In this document: positions 10,651 to 21,259 of the stretch, in pieces
How the letters are laid out: each line of letters begins with the position of its first letter
Numbering within the stretch: position 1 is the stretch's first letter
From: Angomonas deanei
Taxonomy: Eukaryota; Euglenozoa; Kinetoplastea; Trypanosomatida; Trypanosomatidae
Direction of reading: 5' to 3'
Length of the DNA: 64,000 bases
Assembly: GCA_903995115.1 (NCBI GenBank)
Contig: LR877164.1
Coordinates: 310,001 to 374,000 of the forward strand
Translations under genes and position numbers: made by a program
The notes under the pieces: generated by a model
Seen by the model: only the letters and a program-made list of their open reading frames with translations
The model's database searches: none
Told to the model about the DNA's origin: nothing

Positions 10651-10668
10651 TTAAGTTGCCCCAGAAAA
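10651..10668 (+). repeat. 3' UTR element copy 2
   Basis: Reads TTAAGTTGCCCCAGAAAA, again after a T-tract. It is followed by TTCTCTGATTTTTC, similar to the sequence after copy 3. Confidence 0.5.
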
Positions 10669-10734
10669 CACTTTTGTTCTCTGATTTTTCTTTTTTTCTT
10701 TTCTTGATTACTAATTTTTTACTTTTTTTTTTTT

Positions 10735-10752
10735 TAATGTTGCACCAGAAAA
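10735..10752 (+). repeat. 3' UTR element copy 3
   Basis: Reads TAATGTTGCACCAGAAAA after a T-tract, followed by CTTTCTGACGATTTTT, which resembles the sequence downstream of copy 2. Confidence 0.5.
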
Positions 10753-11003
10753 CGTATTCGCTTTCTGACGATTTTTTTTCTTTTTTATGATTTTTACTTT
10801 TTCCAAAAAAAAAAAAAAAACCGGTTAACTTTTCCCCCTTTTTCTTTTTTTTTTTCATGCGAATGAAAATGCAGAAAAAAATAATTAAAAAATGATAAAA
10901 AACAAACAAATTTTGTTTTTCTTTCTTATAATGTTTTTTCTTTTCTCTCTTTTTTTCAAAGAATAGAAATAAAATAAAAATAAATAAAATAAAATAAATT
11001 ATA

Positions 11004-11988
11004 ATGTCAGAGGATCAAAGTATAGTATTATTTCTCTTCGAGTGTGGTCTCGTCGTTGGCCCTCACCTCGGCTACGTCATCCAGGGCTACAGCATGTATC
11101 AAGATTATCAAAAAATAATAAATAATAATAAAAATAATCATAATAATGTTGAAAATCCTAAAAGTGCGATTAAAGGTTATGCCGCGTTGGTGTCGTTTAT
11201 ATTATTAGTGAGTAATACTTTACGTATCTTTTATTTTTTTGGAAATCAATTTGCGACGGCACTTTTTTTCCAATCGATTTTTGCCGTTTTGACGCATTTA
11301 TTATTAATTTTATTCGTCTTATTTGTCAATAATAATAATAATTCTCAAAATAATAATAATATTCAGAATAGAGAAGAAGAAGTGCCGAAAGAAAGTTCGT
11401 ACGATCATAATTATAATAATATTCATATAAATATAAAAGAAGCCGACGCGGAAGAAAAATTAAATTATTATTGTTTATTTCAATTCTCACCAAAACAATT
11501 TTTCACGCAATATTGTTTTTACGTCGCCACTTTTTCTTTTTTTTACTTTTCTTTTCTGATTGTTTCGCTGACGATGCTCGGCGCGACGAATAAAATTGAA
11601 AATAATAATAATAATAATGAAAATAAAAACTTTCTTTTATACACGATCGTTGTGGAAGGTGTAGGCTATGCAGCTTTGGGGATTGAAGCGTTACTCGTCG
11701 CGCCTCAAATTATAAAAAATCATAAAAATAAAAGTACCGATGGGCTTACATTATTTTTAATTTTATCCTGGGCCGGTGGGGATGTGATAAAAATGATATA
11801 TTTTATTTTCTTGTCGCAGCCGTTACCGTTTTTGTTGTGTGGAATTTTTCAATTGTGTTTGGATTTTATCGTTTTATTGCAATTTTTCACGTTACCGAGA
11901 AATCATCATCATAATTCTGAAAATAATAATATTAATTTTGAAAATGAAATACAAATTCCGATTGATGTGACCAATTCTCTTCCGCAAA

Positions 11989-12024
<36 letters not shown>

Positions 12025-12056
12025 GTAATGTGTTGGATGAACTTTTTGAAAAATAA
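11004..12056 (+). CDS. PQ-loop membrane transporter (SLC66A2/PQLC1-like)
   Basis: An intact 350-residue frame with about seven hydrophobic segments. The diagnostic part is near residues 230-270: a helix, then VAPQIIKNHKNKSTDGL with the Pro-Gln dipeptide of a PQ-loop, then FLILSWAGGDVIKMIYFIF, closely resembling the second repeat of PQLC1-type SLC66 proteins. The first repeat (VVGPHLGYVIQGYSMYQDYQ) is more degenerate. The family sits in lysosomal, Golgi or endosomal membranes; some members export cationic amino acids or cystine, and PQLC1 is tied to lipid flipping in endosomes. Asn-rich loops are inserted between helices and the C-terminus ends in a long Asn run. The substrate here is unknown. 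Confidence 0.85.
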
Positions 12057-12334
12057 AAATAAAAATAAAAAATATAATTATAGTTATCGTATTTATACAT
12101 TTTTCTGTGCTGAATTTTTTTCGTTTTTTCGTTGCGTACACCATTGTGATCATTTTTTTTTTTATTATTTTTGAAACATAAATATAAAATGGAAATATAT
12201 ATTTATTATCCATTCTTTATTCAATTTTCGTTTCTCTCTTTCCTCTTTTTCAAAAAAAAAAAAAATAGGAATTAAAAAAAAAAAAATAAAAATAATTAAA
12301 TTACAGAAAAATAAATTAACATCAACACTATCTT

Positions 12335-14557
12335 ATGGGTTGTACCAGCTCCAAGCAAGTCGCCGGCGAGACGGACTTACGCGAACACAAAAAAAATGAA
12401 AAGGGAGAAAAAGCCAATAAAAAAAAATTCTTCTCCAAAGATCAAAAAGAGAATAATAATGATAAAAATAATAAAAATGAAAACAATGACAATAATAAAA
12501 ATAAGGAAGGCAGCAAAGGCGGCGTCCCCTTCGAGATGATTCAAACATATAGTGACACGATATTATTATTACGAAAAAAAGCGGTGTTAGAGGGATTGAT
12601 GCCAGACGATGAGGGCATTTTAAATTTAAATCAAAATAATAATAATAATAATAATAATAATCAAAATAATAATAATAATAATGAAAATGAGTCTTTGTTG
12701 GGCTCGCAGCAGTCGTCTACGTATATCAGCAATCACCGTCGTGAAAATAATAATACTAATAATGAAAATAATAATAATAGTAATAATAATAATGTGAAGT
12801 CTAATACTTATTCCTCTTCTCCTTTTCCACTGACGACAGTGTTTCATTTTCATCCGTTATTACTAAAAAATAATAATAATAATAATAATAAAAATAATCA
12901 TTTATGCTTAATTGGAAAAGGTATTAATAATAGTGTATTTTTAGCGGTTTTGAATATTTATGTCACACAGAACAATATGAAGGAAATTATATCCGTTTTG
13001 ACGAATCCTGAAAATAATGAAAATGAAAATAATAATAATAATAATAATATGCGAAAAAGTATTAGTACAGAACCTATTATAGAAGAACACGAACAGGAAA
13101 ATAATAATAATCATCCTGAAAAAAGTGAAAATGAAAATAATAATACTAATCAAAAAATAAAAATAAACCCTTTAACGATTGTCAACCGTCGGTCGTATAT
13201 AGTCGCCATGAAAGAGGTGCCTTTATTGTTTGTGGATAATGAAAATAATAATAATAATAATAATTTAAATTCCGTATTTTATCGTAAAATGTTAAATTTA
13301 TTACAAAAAGTGGCGCAGCAACAAAGTCGACTGACACAAGAATTATTAGTGAATAATCCCTCTCGACGATTATTTTTGAAATTTTTTCATTTGGAGTATG
13401 TTTATAAAAATAAAAATAAGAATGAAAATGAAAAAAATGAAAATCCTACTTTGTATCGTCCAGTGCCGGAAGCGCTGCCAGACGCGTGTGAGCAAGACCT
13501 CAGCCGACCGCAAGATAAAGACGTGTTATTACCATTTTATAAAAATAATAAAAATGAAAATAATGAAACGATCAACGCCGATTTTTTTAATTTAAATAAA
13601 ATTCCGTCTGCCATTCGCATTTATGAAGAATACGCCCCTTTTGGGAACTTGCGTGATTTCATGAAGGGTGACGACGAAAATAATAATAATAAAAATAATA
13701 ATAATAATAATTATAAAAATGAAACGAGTGGTCTACACGAGTTGACCTCGCGCGCTATTTTTTACGAAGTATTGTTGGGATTATTATTTTTACACCGAAA
13801 TGGGATTATTTTATACAATATTAGTCCAGAAATGATTTATTTTTCAAAACCATTTTTAGATTGTTATGAAACGTTATTTCCGATTTATTTGTCGGATATC
13901 CCCGCCGGGGATTATTTTCATTTAATGCGAAATAACAATCCTCAAAATAAAAAATTTGGCATCGGTGTCGTCGGACGGATGCTACGTGAAATCAAACCGG
14001 AAAAAAAAGATGAAAATAATAATGAACATCAAAATCGTGAAAATAATAATAAAAATGAAATTTCAGTGAGTGAAATCAAAAACAACAATAAGGAAGAAGG
14101 CTCTAATGCCTCTCACCACGGCTCTATGCATTTACCTGGTTTTCCCGATAATAATAATAATAATTTAAATCATAATAATAAAAATGAAAATAATAATAAT
14201 AATGATAGTCAGCCAGCGCCTTCGCAGTTCCAGTTGGGTGAAAGTCAAGCCGAATTTTTGAATTTTGTCGGAAAAATAATAATAATAATAATTCTAATCA
14301 AAATTTTAATAATAATAACGATACGTCTCTTTCGTCTATCCCTTCTTCTCGACGAAACACAAATTATAATAATAATTCAAATAATAATATTATAAATAAT
14401 AATAATAATTTAGCGATTTCGAATTCTCCGTTATACCCAAAAGAACCAAATGCGACGATTATAAAAGCAAAAGATGTCTGTCAGTTATTTTTACAAAATA
14501 GTAATTCTAATTTTCAAGATTTAAATCATATTTTTCAAAATAATAATCAAAATAATC

Positions 14558-14613
<56 letters not shown>

Positions 14614-16058
14614 GGTGACACGCCACTCTCGTTAGATTCTCCTCTTTTTCCACCTTCCCAAAACAATAACAATAATCAAAATAATAATAATAAATTATGG
14701 AATTATTCTTTACAATTATTCAATTTATTACCACTCTCATTCGATGGCATTACCAATCAGACATTGGCGCATTTTTTCGCGATTGCACAGGGAAAAGATT
14801 TAAAGCCATTCGGTGTGGATTATATGAAAGTGATTCCTGTGTTGAATTCTCATTTTTATTCAAATCAAAATAATTCTGAAAATTATAATAATCATCATGG
14901 CGGATTTGCGATGATTACGCCTTCTCGTGTATTAACCTATCAAAATAATAATAATAATAATGAAATTTCGGTTCGTTATTTAATGGACAATGAAACCAAT
15001 CCAAATGAATTTATTTCCACCAACGATATCCGCTCGATGCAAAATAAAAATAATGAAAATAATAAAAATAAAAATGAAAATGAAAATATTCCGCCGTTTC
15101 TGTCGAATTATATTCCTTCGAAACGTGAAAATTGCATTCAGTTATCGAATTCGGCATTATTTCGAAAAGTATTGGCACAGCAATTTTTTTCCCAGCGAGT
15201 GTCCATCCTTCAAATTTAAATCAAAATAATAATAATAATCAAAATAATAATAATAATAAAGCGGAAAATAATATTTTAATCGATGTTCCTGTTTTCTGTT
15301 ATGTGTCGTTACCGCACGCGGCGCCGGAGGTGTTAAACAAGAAAAAATTTTCAGAAAAAAGTGATATGTATTGTTTCGCCATGTCTTTTCTGCAAACGTT
15401 TATTAAAAATAATAATTTACTGTGTCATGCGGTTTTTCCTGGGATTGAAGAAATTGAAGTTTCCAATTTTAAAAATAATAATAATAATAATAATGAAAAT
15501 AATAATAAAAGTGAATTAAATAGTAGTAAAGGTAGCCGGCGCAACAGCACGAGTAGTACGTCGAGAACAAAAATAAATAATAATAATAATCAAAATAATA
15601 ATAAAATTACCATAAAAGAGGTATTGGAGCGAAAAACGCAAACAAAAAAGGAATTTTACGAAAAGGAGGGAAAAATTTTAGAAATATTAAATAAATGGTA
15701 TTACAATAACGGCTACCACAACAATAATCAAAATCAAAATAATAATAATAATAAAACAAAGATAAAAATTCCATCCTACGTGACCATTTCTGACGAATTA
15801 AAAAATATTCTATATTTATGCCTTTCCCCCAACCCCTATGATCGTCCATCCTCCTCGGATTTGTTAAAATATAAATATTTCTTGTTTGGCAGCTGGATTT
15901 TGGAAAACAATGAAAATAATAATAATAATAAAGAAAGACGCAATGTGGCGGGTGAAGTTTTGCCGGATTTGTCTTTTTTAGCGAATCATAATGGTTGGGA
16001 AGAGGTGAAAAAACAGTTTTTGGCGGAGGCGGCCGCTAGAGGACTGGCGACGTTTTAG
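12335..16058 (+). CDS. N-acylated pseudokinase, Asn-rich
   Basis: The start MGCTSSKQ is a strong signal for N-myristoylation at Gly2 with palmitoylation at Cys3, so inner-face membrane attachment is predicted. Kinase-like elements follow: LIGKGINNSVFLAVL (glycine-rich loop), VAMKEV with Lys ~293, and YEEYAPFGNLRDFM (hinge). The catalytic loop reads GIILYNISPEMIYF, where HRD has become LYN with Asn at ~495 replacing the catalytic Asp. Further on come HAAPEVLNKKKFSEKSDMYCFAMSF (APE region and helix F) and ILYLCLSPNPYDRPSSSDLL. This is the pattern of a pseudokinase. The frame changes near 14275 (A-run before AAT tract) and near 15187 (run of seven T); motifs continue across both. The activation segment carries a very long Asn-rich insert (~14000-14700). 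Confidence 0.75.
14556..14611 (+). repeat. Long AAT trinucleotide tract in coding sequence
   Basis: About eighteen AAT units, nearly pure, encode a polyasparagine run inside the insert of the pseudokinase. It is one of the longest such tracts in the window. Confidence 0.8.
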
Positions 16059-16312
16059 TAATAAAAAAATATGAATTGATATTTTTTTTTTTGTATATAT
16101 ATTTTTATAAAACTATAAACATTTTTTTTTTTGTTGTTATTCTTAAAAAAAAAAAAAATAATGCTGTAAATTTTAAAAAAAATGAATATATAGGATTGAG
16201 ATAATCATTCACCATCAAAGTTACCGTTTTTTCTCTTTTTTTTATTCTGGTGGAGTTTTTAGGTTTTTTTTTCAAGCTTCAAAAAAGTTTTACAAGTAAA
16301 AAAAAAAAAAAA

Positions 16313-17440
16313 ATGTCAACTCAAGGTATCCCAGACCCGACCAGCGGTGATCTTTCCCAAATGGCGGTGGGTGACAAGAAGCATTCCCTCATCGCGGTGG
16401 TGCTCTCCTCACTCGTGTATGACGCTTCCGAAGAAAAAATACAAGAGACCAAAACGGCATTGCAAGCGATGGGGTACGACGATGAGATCATCCTCTTTGA
16501 AAGGGAGGAAAGAGTGCTGTACTGCCGGGTAGGGGATACATTATACTTTGTCTGCCGCGGCACCGTTCCCACTTCCGTGAAAGATGTCTTAACAAACGTG
16601 AAACAGTTTTTCTTATTCGACGAGACAGGAAATTTCTTAGCCCATGACGGCTACCTCCAAAGAGCGGAGGAAGTCTTCCAGCAACACGCAGGCATCTTTG
16701 CCACTATCGTCCGCACACTAAAAGAAGATCCTAACCTCCGGTTAGTCTTCACTGGTCACTCCCTCGGCGGTGGCGTGGCACAGCTGCTCATCGCAAAGTT
16801 CCACCAGAAGTACAGAGAATACGACGATCGCACGACTGCCTACGTCTACGGCAGTCCTATTATCGGCGGGAAAGAGATGCTACGGTACTACAACGAGGAA
16901 GGCATCTCTAGGCGTATCCAGAACATTGCCAATGAGGGGGATCCCATCCCGCGAGTGTTTAGTGTGTGTGCCGCCGCCGCGGTGCATAAGTTGTCTCGGA
17001 GGCGACCGTGGACGTACTGGGTATCGTGCGTTGTGGTAATGTACCTGGTCGTGCTATTGGCAGGGGCCACTGCGGCCGCCCTCCCCCCTTCGTGGCCGTG
17101 GCTGTCCACAGCGGTATTCTGGATCATATGCAGTACGACGATCCGTGCACCCATAGTGGCATGGCGCCTTATCAAAACCCAATCCCTTGCTGCGCAGCTG
17201 CTGCCATTATGGGAAGACGCAGAACCCCTCGGTACCTTGATGATCCTCCCCAAAGAGGACAACACCGTACCTTACGTGGGCAGGTGGGACGAGGAGGGTA
17301 GGAGGGAGCAGCTAAAGCCGGTATTTTCTTTCAGTATGGAATCTATTCTCACTTTAGGGAAGACACTGCTCACCCCTCATTCGATTGCCATCTATAGAGA
17401 GAGAATGCGTCGTGTTTTCCATGAAGCACCACTGGATTGA
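16313..17440 (+). CDS. Class 3 lipase with internal membrane helices, 375 aa
   Basis: The start ATG at 16313 follows the predicted AG at 16261-16262; an upstream non-ATG extension is rejected. The alpha/beta hydrolase core carries YFVCRGT before the oxyanion strand and the nucleophile elbow TGHSLGGG with Ser150. An Asp in ANEGDPIPRV (Asp210) and a His in LLTPHSIAIY (His356) complete a lipase_3-type Ser-Asp-His triad. Between Asp and His two hydrophobic segments are inserted (YWVSCVVVMYLVVLLAGATAAAL and LSTAVFWIICSTTI), likely anchoring the enzyme in a membrane. The reaction would be hydrolysis of acyl glycerides or phospholipids. Codon use is GC-rich and there is no Asn run, unlike both neighbours. 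The frame is intact. Confidence 0.85.
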   Translation: MSTQGIPDPTSGDLSQMAVGDKKHSLIAVVLSSLVYDASEEKIQETKTALQAMGYDDEIILFEREERVLYCRVGDTLYFVCRGTVPTSVKDVLTNVKQFFLFDETGNFLAHDGYLQRAEEVFQQHAGIFATIVRTLKEDPNLRLVFTGHSLGGGVAQLLIAKFHQKYREYDDRTTAYVYGSPIIGGKEMLRYYNEEGISRRIQNIANEGDPIPRVFSVCAAAAVHKLSRRRPWTYWVSCVVVMYLVVLLAGATAAALPPSWPWLSTAVFWIICSTTIRAPIVAWRLIKTQSLAAQLLPLWEDAEPLGTLMILPKEDNTVPYVGRWDEEGRREQLKPVFSFSMESILTLGKTLLTPHSIAIYRERMRRVFHEAPLD

Positions 17441-18303
17441 CTTCTACAAGAAAAGAGGGGAAGAAGGAAAAAGGCCAAAAACAACAAAAAAAGAACGTAG
17501 AGATCTGCTCAGTGAAGAAAGCCTCACTGTCGGGAGCGCTACCCTGTGGTGACCTCCTGTGAGGTCTATTCGCAAACGGAAAAAACAAGGTAGGCAAAAC
17601 ACTTATAATCGTAAAAAAACCTTAAATACATTTTAAGCGTTCTGCACACCGCTGTTTTCCCTAATTTTTTTTTTTTTTTGGCATTCCTATGTGATATTTT
17701 CCATCTGCCAGATCCACGCACCAACCCGGAGGACGAGGAAGCCGATGCCGTTGGTGAGAGGATCCAGACGGTGTGCCCCTTGCACAAGAGACCAGCAACA
17801 AGTGCGAGAGAAACGGCACACGCGCCTCACAGACACGACACCAATCCCTGCCTCTCCATGTCCCAAGATCGCGGGTTGGACTCCAGCGCGGGTACGGAGG
17901 TAGTCCGGGATGAACCCTTCAAAGAAACAAAAAGGAAAGAGGATATTGCCACACGTCTGGAGCAGAGACTTACCCCTAAAACAATAATATTAAAGGAATG
18001 AAAAATGAAAATAAACAATAGCGATTCGTCTTTTTTTTTCTTTTTTCTGTTTCTTACTCAACGAGGAACCGTAAAATCAAGTTTTTTTTTTTTTGTTCAG
18101 TTTTAAAGGAGAAAACATCATGAAATGATTTTTATCTCAAAAATATTTAAATAAGAGGATAACTTCCGGGTTTACGCCTCTCTCTGTTTCCACTTATAGA
18201 GAATCCATTTTTTTTTTTCTTTTCTTTTTTTTTTTTTTTTGGATAAGATTTTAGGAACAGAAATTATAGATTTATTTATTTATTAGTAGTCATCATAAAA
18301 AAA
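17441..18303. other. Intergenic region with unusually GC-rich stretch
   Basis: The first ~550 bases after the lipase are far less AT-rich than other spacers. A frame at 17678-18001, in register with the lipase frame, reads a protein-like sequence (LPDPRTNPEDEEADAVGERI... ending RLEQRLTPKTIILKE) but has no early ATG. The first ATG after AG at 17710-17711 (17745) gives only a 52-residue product in another frame. A remnant of a former gene or lipase tail, or a structured 3' UTR, are both possible. From 18010 the usual T/A homopolymers return, with a pyrimidine tract at 18206-18240 and AG at 18246-18247 before the ATG at 18304. Confidence 0.4.
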
Positions 18304-19891
18304 ATGAATCTTTCTACTGTTTGGGAGAAAAGTTATTCTCATCTTGAAAATAATAATAATAATAATAATCGACAAAGAAGTCCTAGCATCACCGATCCGA
18401 TTAGCGCCACGTTAAAAAACGAAAAAAATAATAAATTAAATAATAATAATAATAAAAATATGTTAGACATCATTTCAAATTATGAAAAAGAACGGCAAAA
18501 GTGGTTATTTTTTATACAGAATGGTTATCCAATGAATTCTAATATTTTAGAATTTAATAATAATAAAAATAATTATGAAAATGAAAATAGTTCTTTTCTC
18601 AGTTCTAGCGCTTCTCCTCATCATAATAATAATTATCATTACTATTATCAAAATAATAATAATAATAATAAAGAAAACGTAGAAAATATATTTCCAGACG
18701 AATCTTGTTTTTCCTCCTCTGAAAGTGACGACGAAAATAATAATAATAATAAAACATTTTCTGTTTCATCGATAAAATCATTTTTTTCCATCAAAAATGT
18801 ATTTCAGTCGATCAAAAAAATGGCAAAAAGGGAATCCGTGAAAAAAAATAAAATAGAAAATAATAAAAATAAAATAAAAAAGAATATTCGATACTCCAAA
18901 TATGATGCGCCATTAACTATTGAAATAAATAATCATCATCATCATAATTTTAATATTTCTGAAAATAATAATAATGACTTGTCAATTTATACGTTTAGCC
19001 ATTCTTCTTCGGATTCGAATAATAATAATAATAATGAAAATGAAAATAATAATAAAAATAAAAATGAAGATTTTCTTATTAGAATTAAGAAAGTCGATTC
19101 ACTCGTTACAAAATGTCATTACCGAAACGGAAAAAGACGAAAATAATTATAATAATGAAAATAAAAATAATAATTCTATTTTTTCCGAACCGAAAAAAAA
19201 TTGGGCAAAAGAAGAAAATGAATTACGAAATATTTTACGTCACAAAATAAAAAATGAAACTCAAAAAAGTATTTTATCATTTCCCAAACATAAAAATAAT
19301 ACTAATTTGGAATTTGCGGAAAAAGAATATAAAAAAATAATAAATCAATTTTGTTTTTCAAAAATAGAATTATTAATTGCACAAAAATTAAATAAAACAA
19401 AAAGTGCCGCTGAAAAGTGTGAAAATGAATTATTATTACGACAAATCGCCGAAAAGGTAAAAACAAAATTAGAAAAAAATGAAAAAATGAATAAAAAAAT
19501 TAGCATTTTAAAACATATTGAAGAAAAAATTCCGTTTTCACGTTCGCAAAATTTTATGGATTGTTTAGACGAAAAAGATACATTTCTCTATCAACAGTAT
19601 TTCTCCAAAAATAAAAATAATAATAATATTTCTCAAAATAATAATAATAATAATCAAAATTCTATTTTATTGAAAGAATTGCAAACGTTAGCGCCGCGGT
19701 GTTGGCTGAGTGATATAATTATTAATGCGTATTGTGAATTATTGTGTAAAACTTCCGAAAAAAGACGAGACGAAAATTTATTAAAAATAAAAAATCATAA
19801 AAATAAAAATGAAAATTATGATTTAAGTACGATTGCCTCACTCGGCACGCATTTCTATGTGAAGGTAAAAAATGAATTATTCAAACTACAA

Positions 19892-19924
<33 letters not shown>

Positions 19925-20976
19925 TCTGAAAATAATGAAAATAATAATAATAATTTACCGTCGTTACCACCCAATAGTGAATTACTGCGATGGCTGCGAC
20001 GACGAAAACATTTATTATTACCGTTTTCCAATCATGAAAATAATAATAATAATAATTTTTCACACGTGCGGGATATTTTAATTCCAATTAACATTGACGA
20101 TATGCACTGGGCGCTAGCGGTTTTGCATAAAACAGAAAATAATAATAATAATAATAATAATAATTTAGGAAAATGGTATTATTTTGATAGTTTATCCAAA
20201 TACGATTTAAATAATAATAATAATGAAAAGTGGTCTCGGAAAGTGTTTACCATTTTAAAAAATTTGGAACATTGTTTGATGGAATGTCGACGACATTTAA
20301 TTTATAATAATAATAATATAAATAATAATGAAAAAGAATCCGATATGATTATTTCGATGCGTCTTCCACGAAAAAGTGAAATTAATTTTAATAAAAAGGA
20401 AAAAAATAGTGAAAATAATCATTTTTTGCCATTTCAATCGATTTTTTCGACCATTTCGGATTTAGAAAAGGAACGAAAATTATTCCAAAATGCCACAAAC
20501 ATTATAAAACAACAATTTTTAAAAGAATATCAAAAAATAATAATAATAATTATAATAATTTAAAACGCGATCGTTCCGAAAATAATAATAATATTTATAA
20601 TAATATTTATAACAGTGTCGATTATTTAAATTACGAAAGTGAGAATCGACAGATTATCTTTGAAGCCTACGAGTCCTTACAGAAAAAAAAGAAAAAGTTG
20701 GAAAAAAATAATGAAAATATTAAAATATTTTCCGATTACGCGACGGAATTTTTTACCAAAAATGGGGAAAGCTGTCCTCAACAGGACAACGGCTACGACT
20801 GCGGTGTTTTTGTCTGTTTAGCAGCTCGACAAGTTTTCGAGGGAAATTATAATTTTAATCAAAATTCTTTTTTTTCCTCGGAGGAGAATCGTTTTATGAT
20901 TTTGTGTGAATTGTACAAAGATGCATTGTTGAAACGTCTGCCGACCGACAATAATGCTTCTCAGAGTATATTATAA
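18304..20976 (+). CDS. Ulp1/SENP-type cysteine protease, Asn-rich
   Basis: A long polar, Ser/Asn-rich N-terminal region (about 350 residues) precedes a C48-type catalytic domain. This includes RCWLSDIIINAYCELL (substrate-cleft helix), DILIPINIDDMHWALAVL with the catalytic His at base 20105, WYYFDSLSKYD with the Asp at 20186, and QQDNGYDCGVFVCLAARQ with the oxyanion Gln and nucleophile Cys (codon at 20800). These are the signatures of SUMO- or NEDD8-deconjugating proteases. An insert of over 200 residues separates the Asp from the Gln/Cys segment, much longer than usual. The frame changes near 19070-19075 (T-run) and near 20527 (six A before AAT repeats); the sequence continues sensibly each time. 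Likely role: SUMO processing or deconjugation, probably nuclear. Confidence 0.8.
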
Positions 20977-21259
20977 TAATAATTAAATAAATAAATTATT
21001 ATATTAATAATAAGGATAGAAAATATAGAAAGAGTGAGTTTTTTTTTTTTTGTACAGTTATTTTGTGTATTAGTTTTTCGCTTTTTTTTTTTTGAGATTT
21101 TTTTTTTATCAAAAAGGAAAAAATGATTCTTTTTATTAAAAGAACAAATATATCTTGCCATCTCTCTTTTTCTTTTATTTAGAAAAAAAAAAACAACACA
21201 AAAATATACAACAAGCAAAACAATAATCAATAATAATAATTATTTATTATTTATATTTC

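Larger units (their letters stand above)
10428..11003. promoter_or_regulatory. Intergenic region with three-copy element and trans-splice acceptor
   Basis: No gene is seen. The first part, the probable 3' UTR of the surface-protein gene, holds three copies of a short element with core GTTGCNNCAGAAAA, each after a T-tract and TTAA. A long pyrimidine tract at 10915-10956 ends in AG at 10960-10961, 43 nt before the ATG at 11004. Confidence 0.5.

Noticed and set aside
19881-20087. Tyr-rich minus-strand frames across the Asn-rich genes
   Set aside because: Runs of Tyr or Ile are simply AAT repeats read on the other strand or in another frame.
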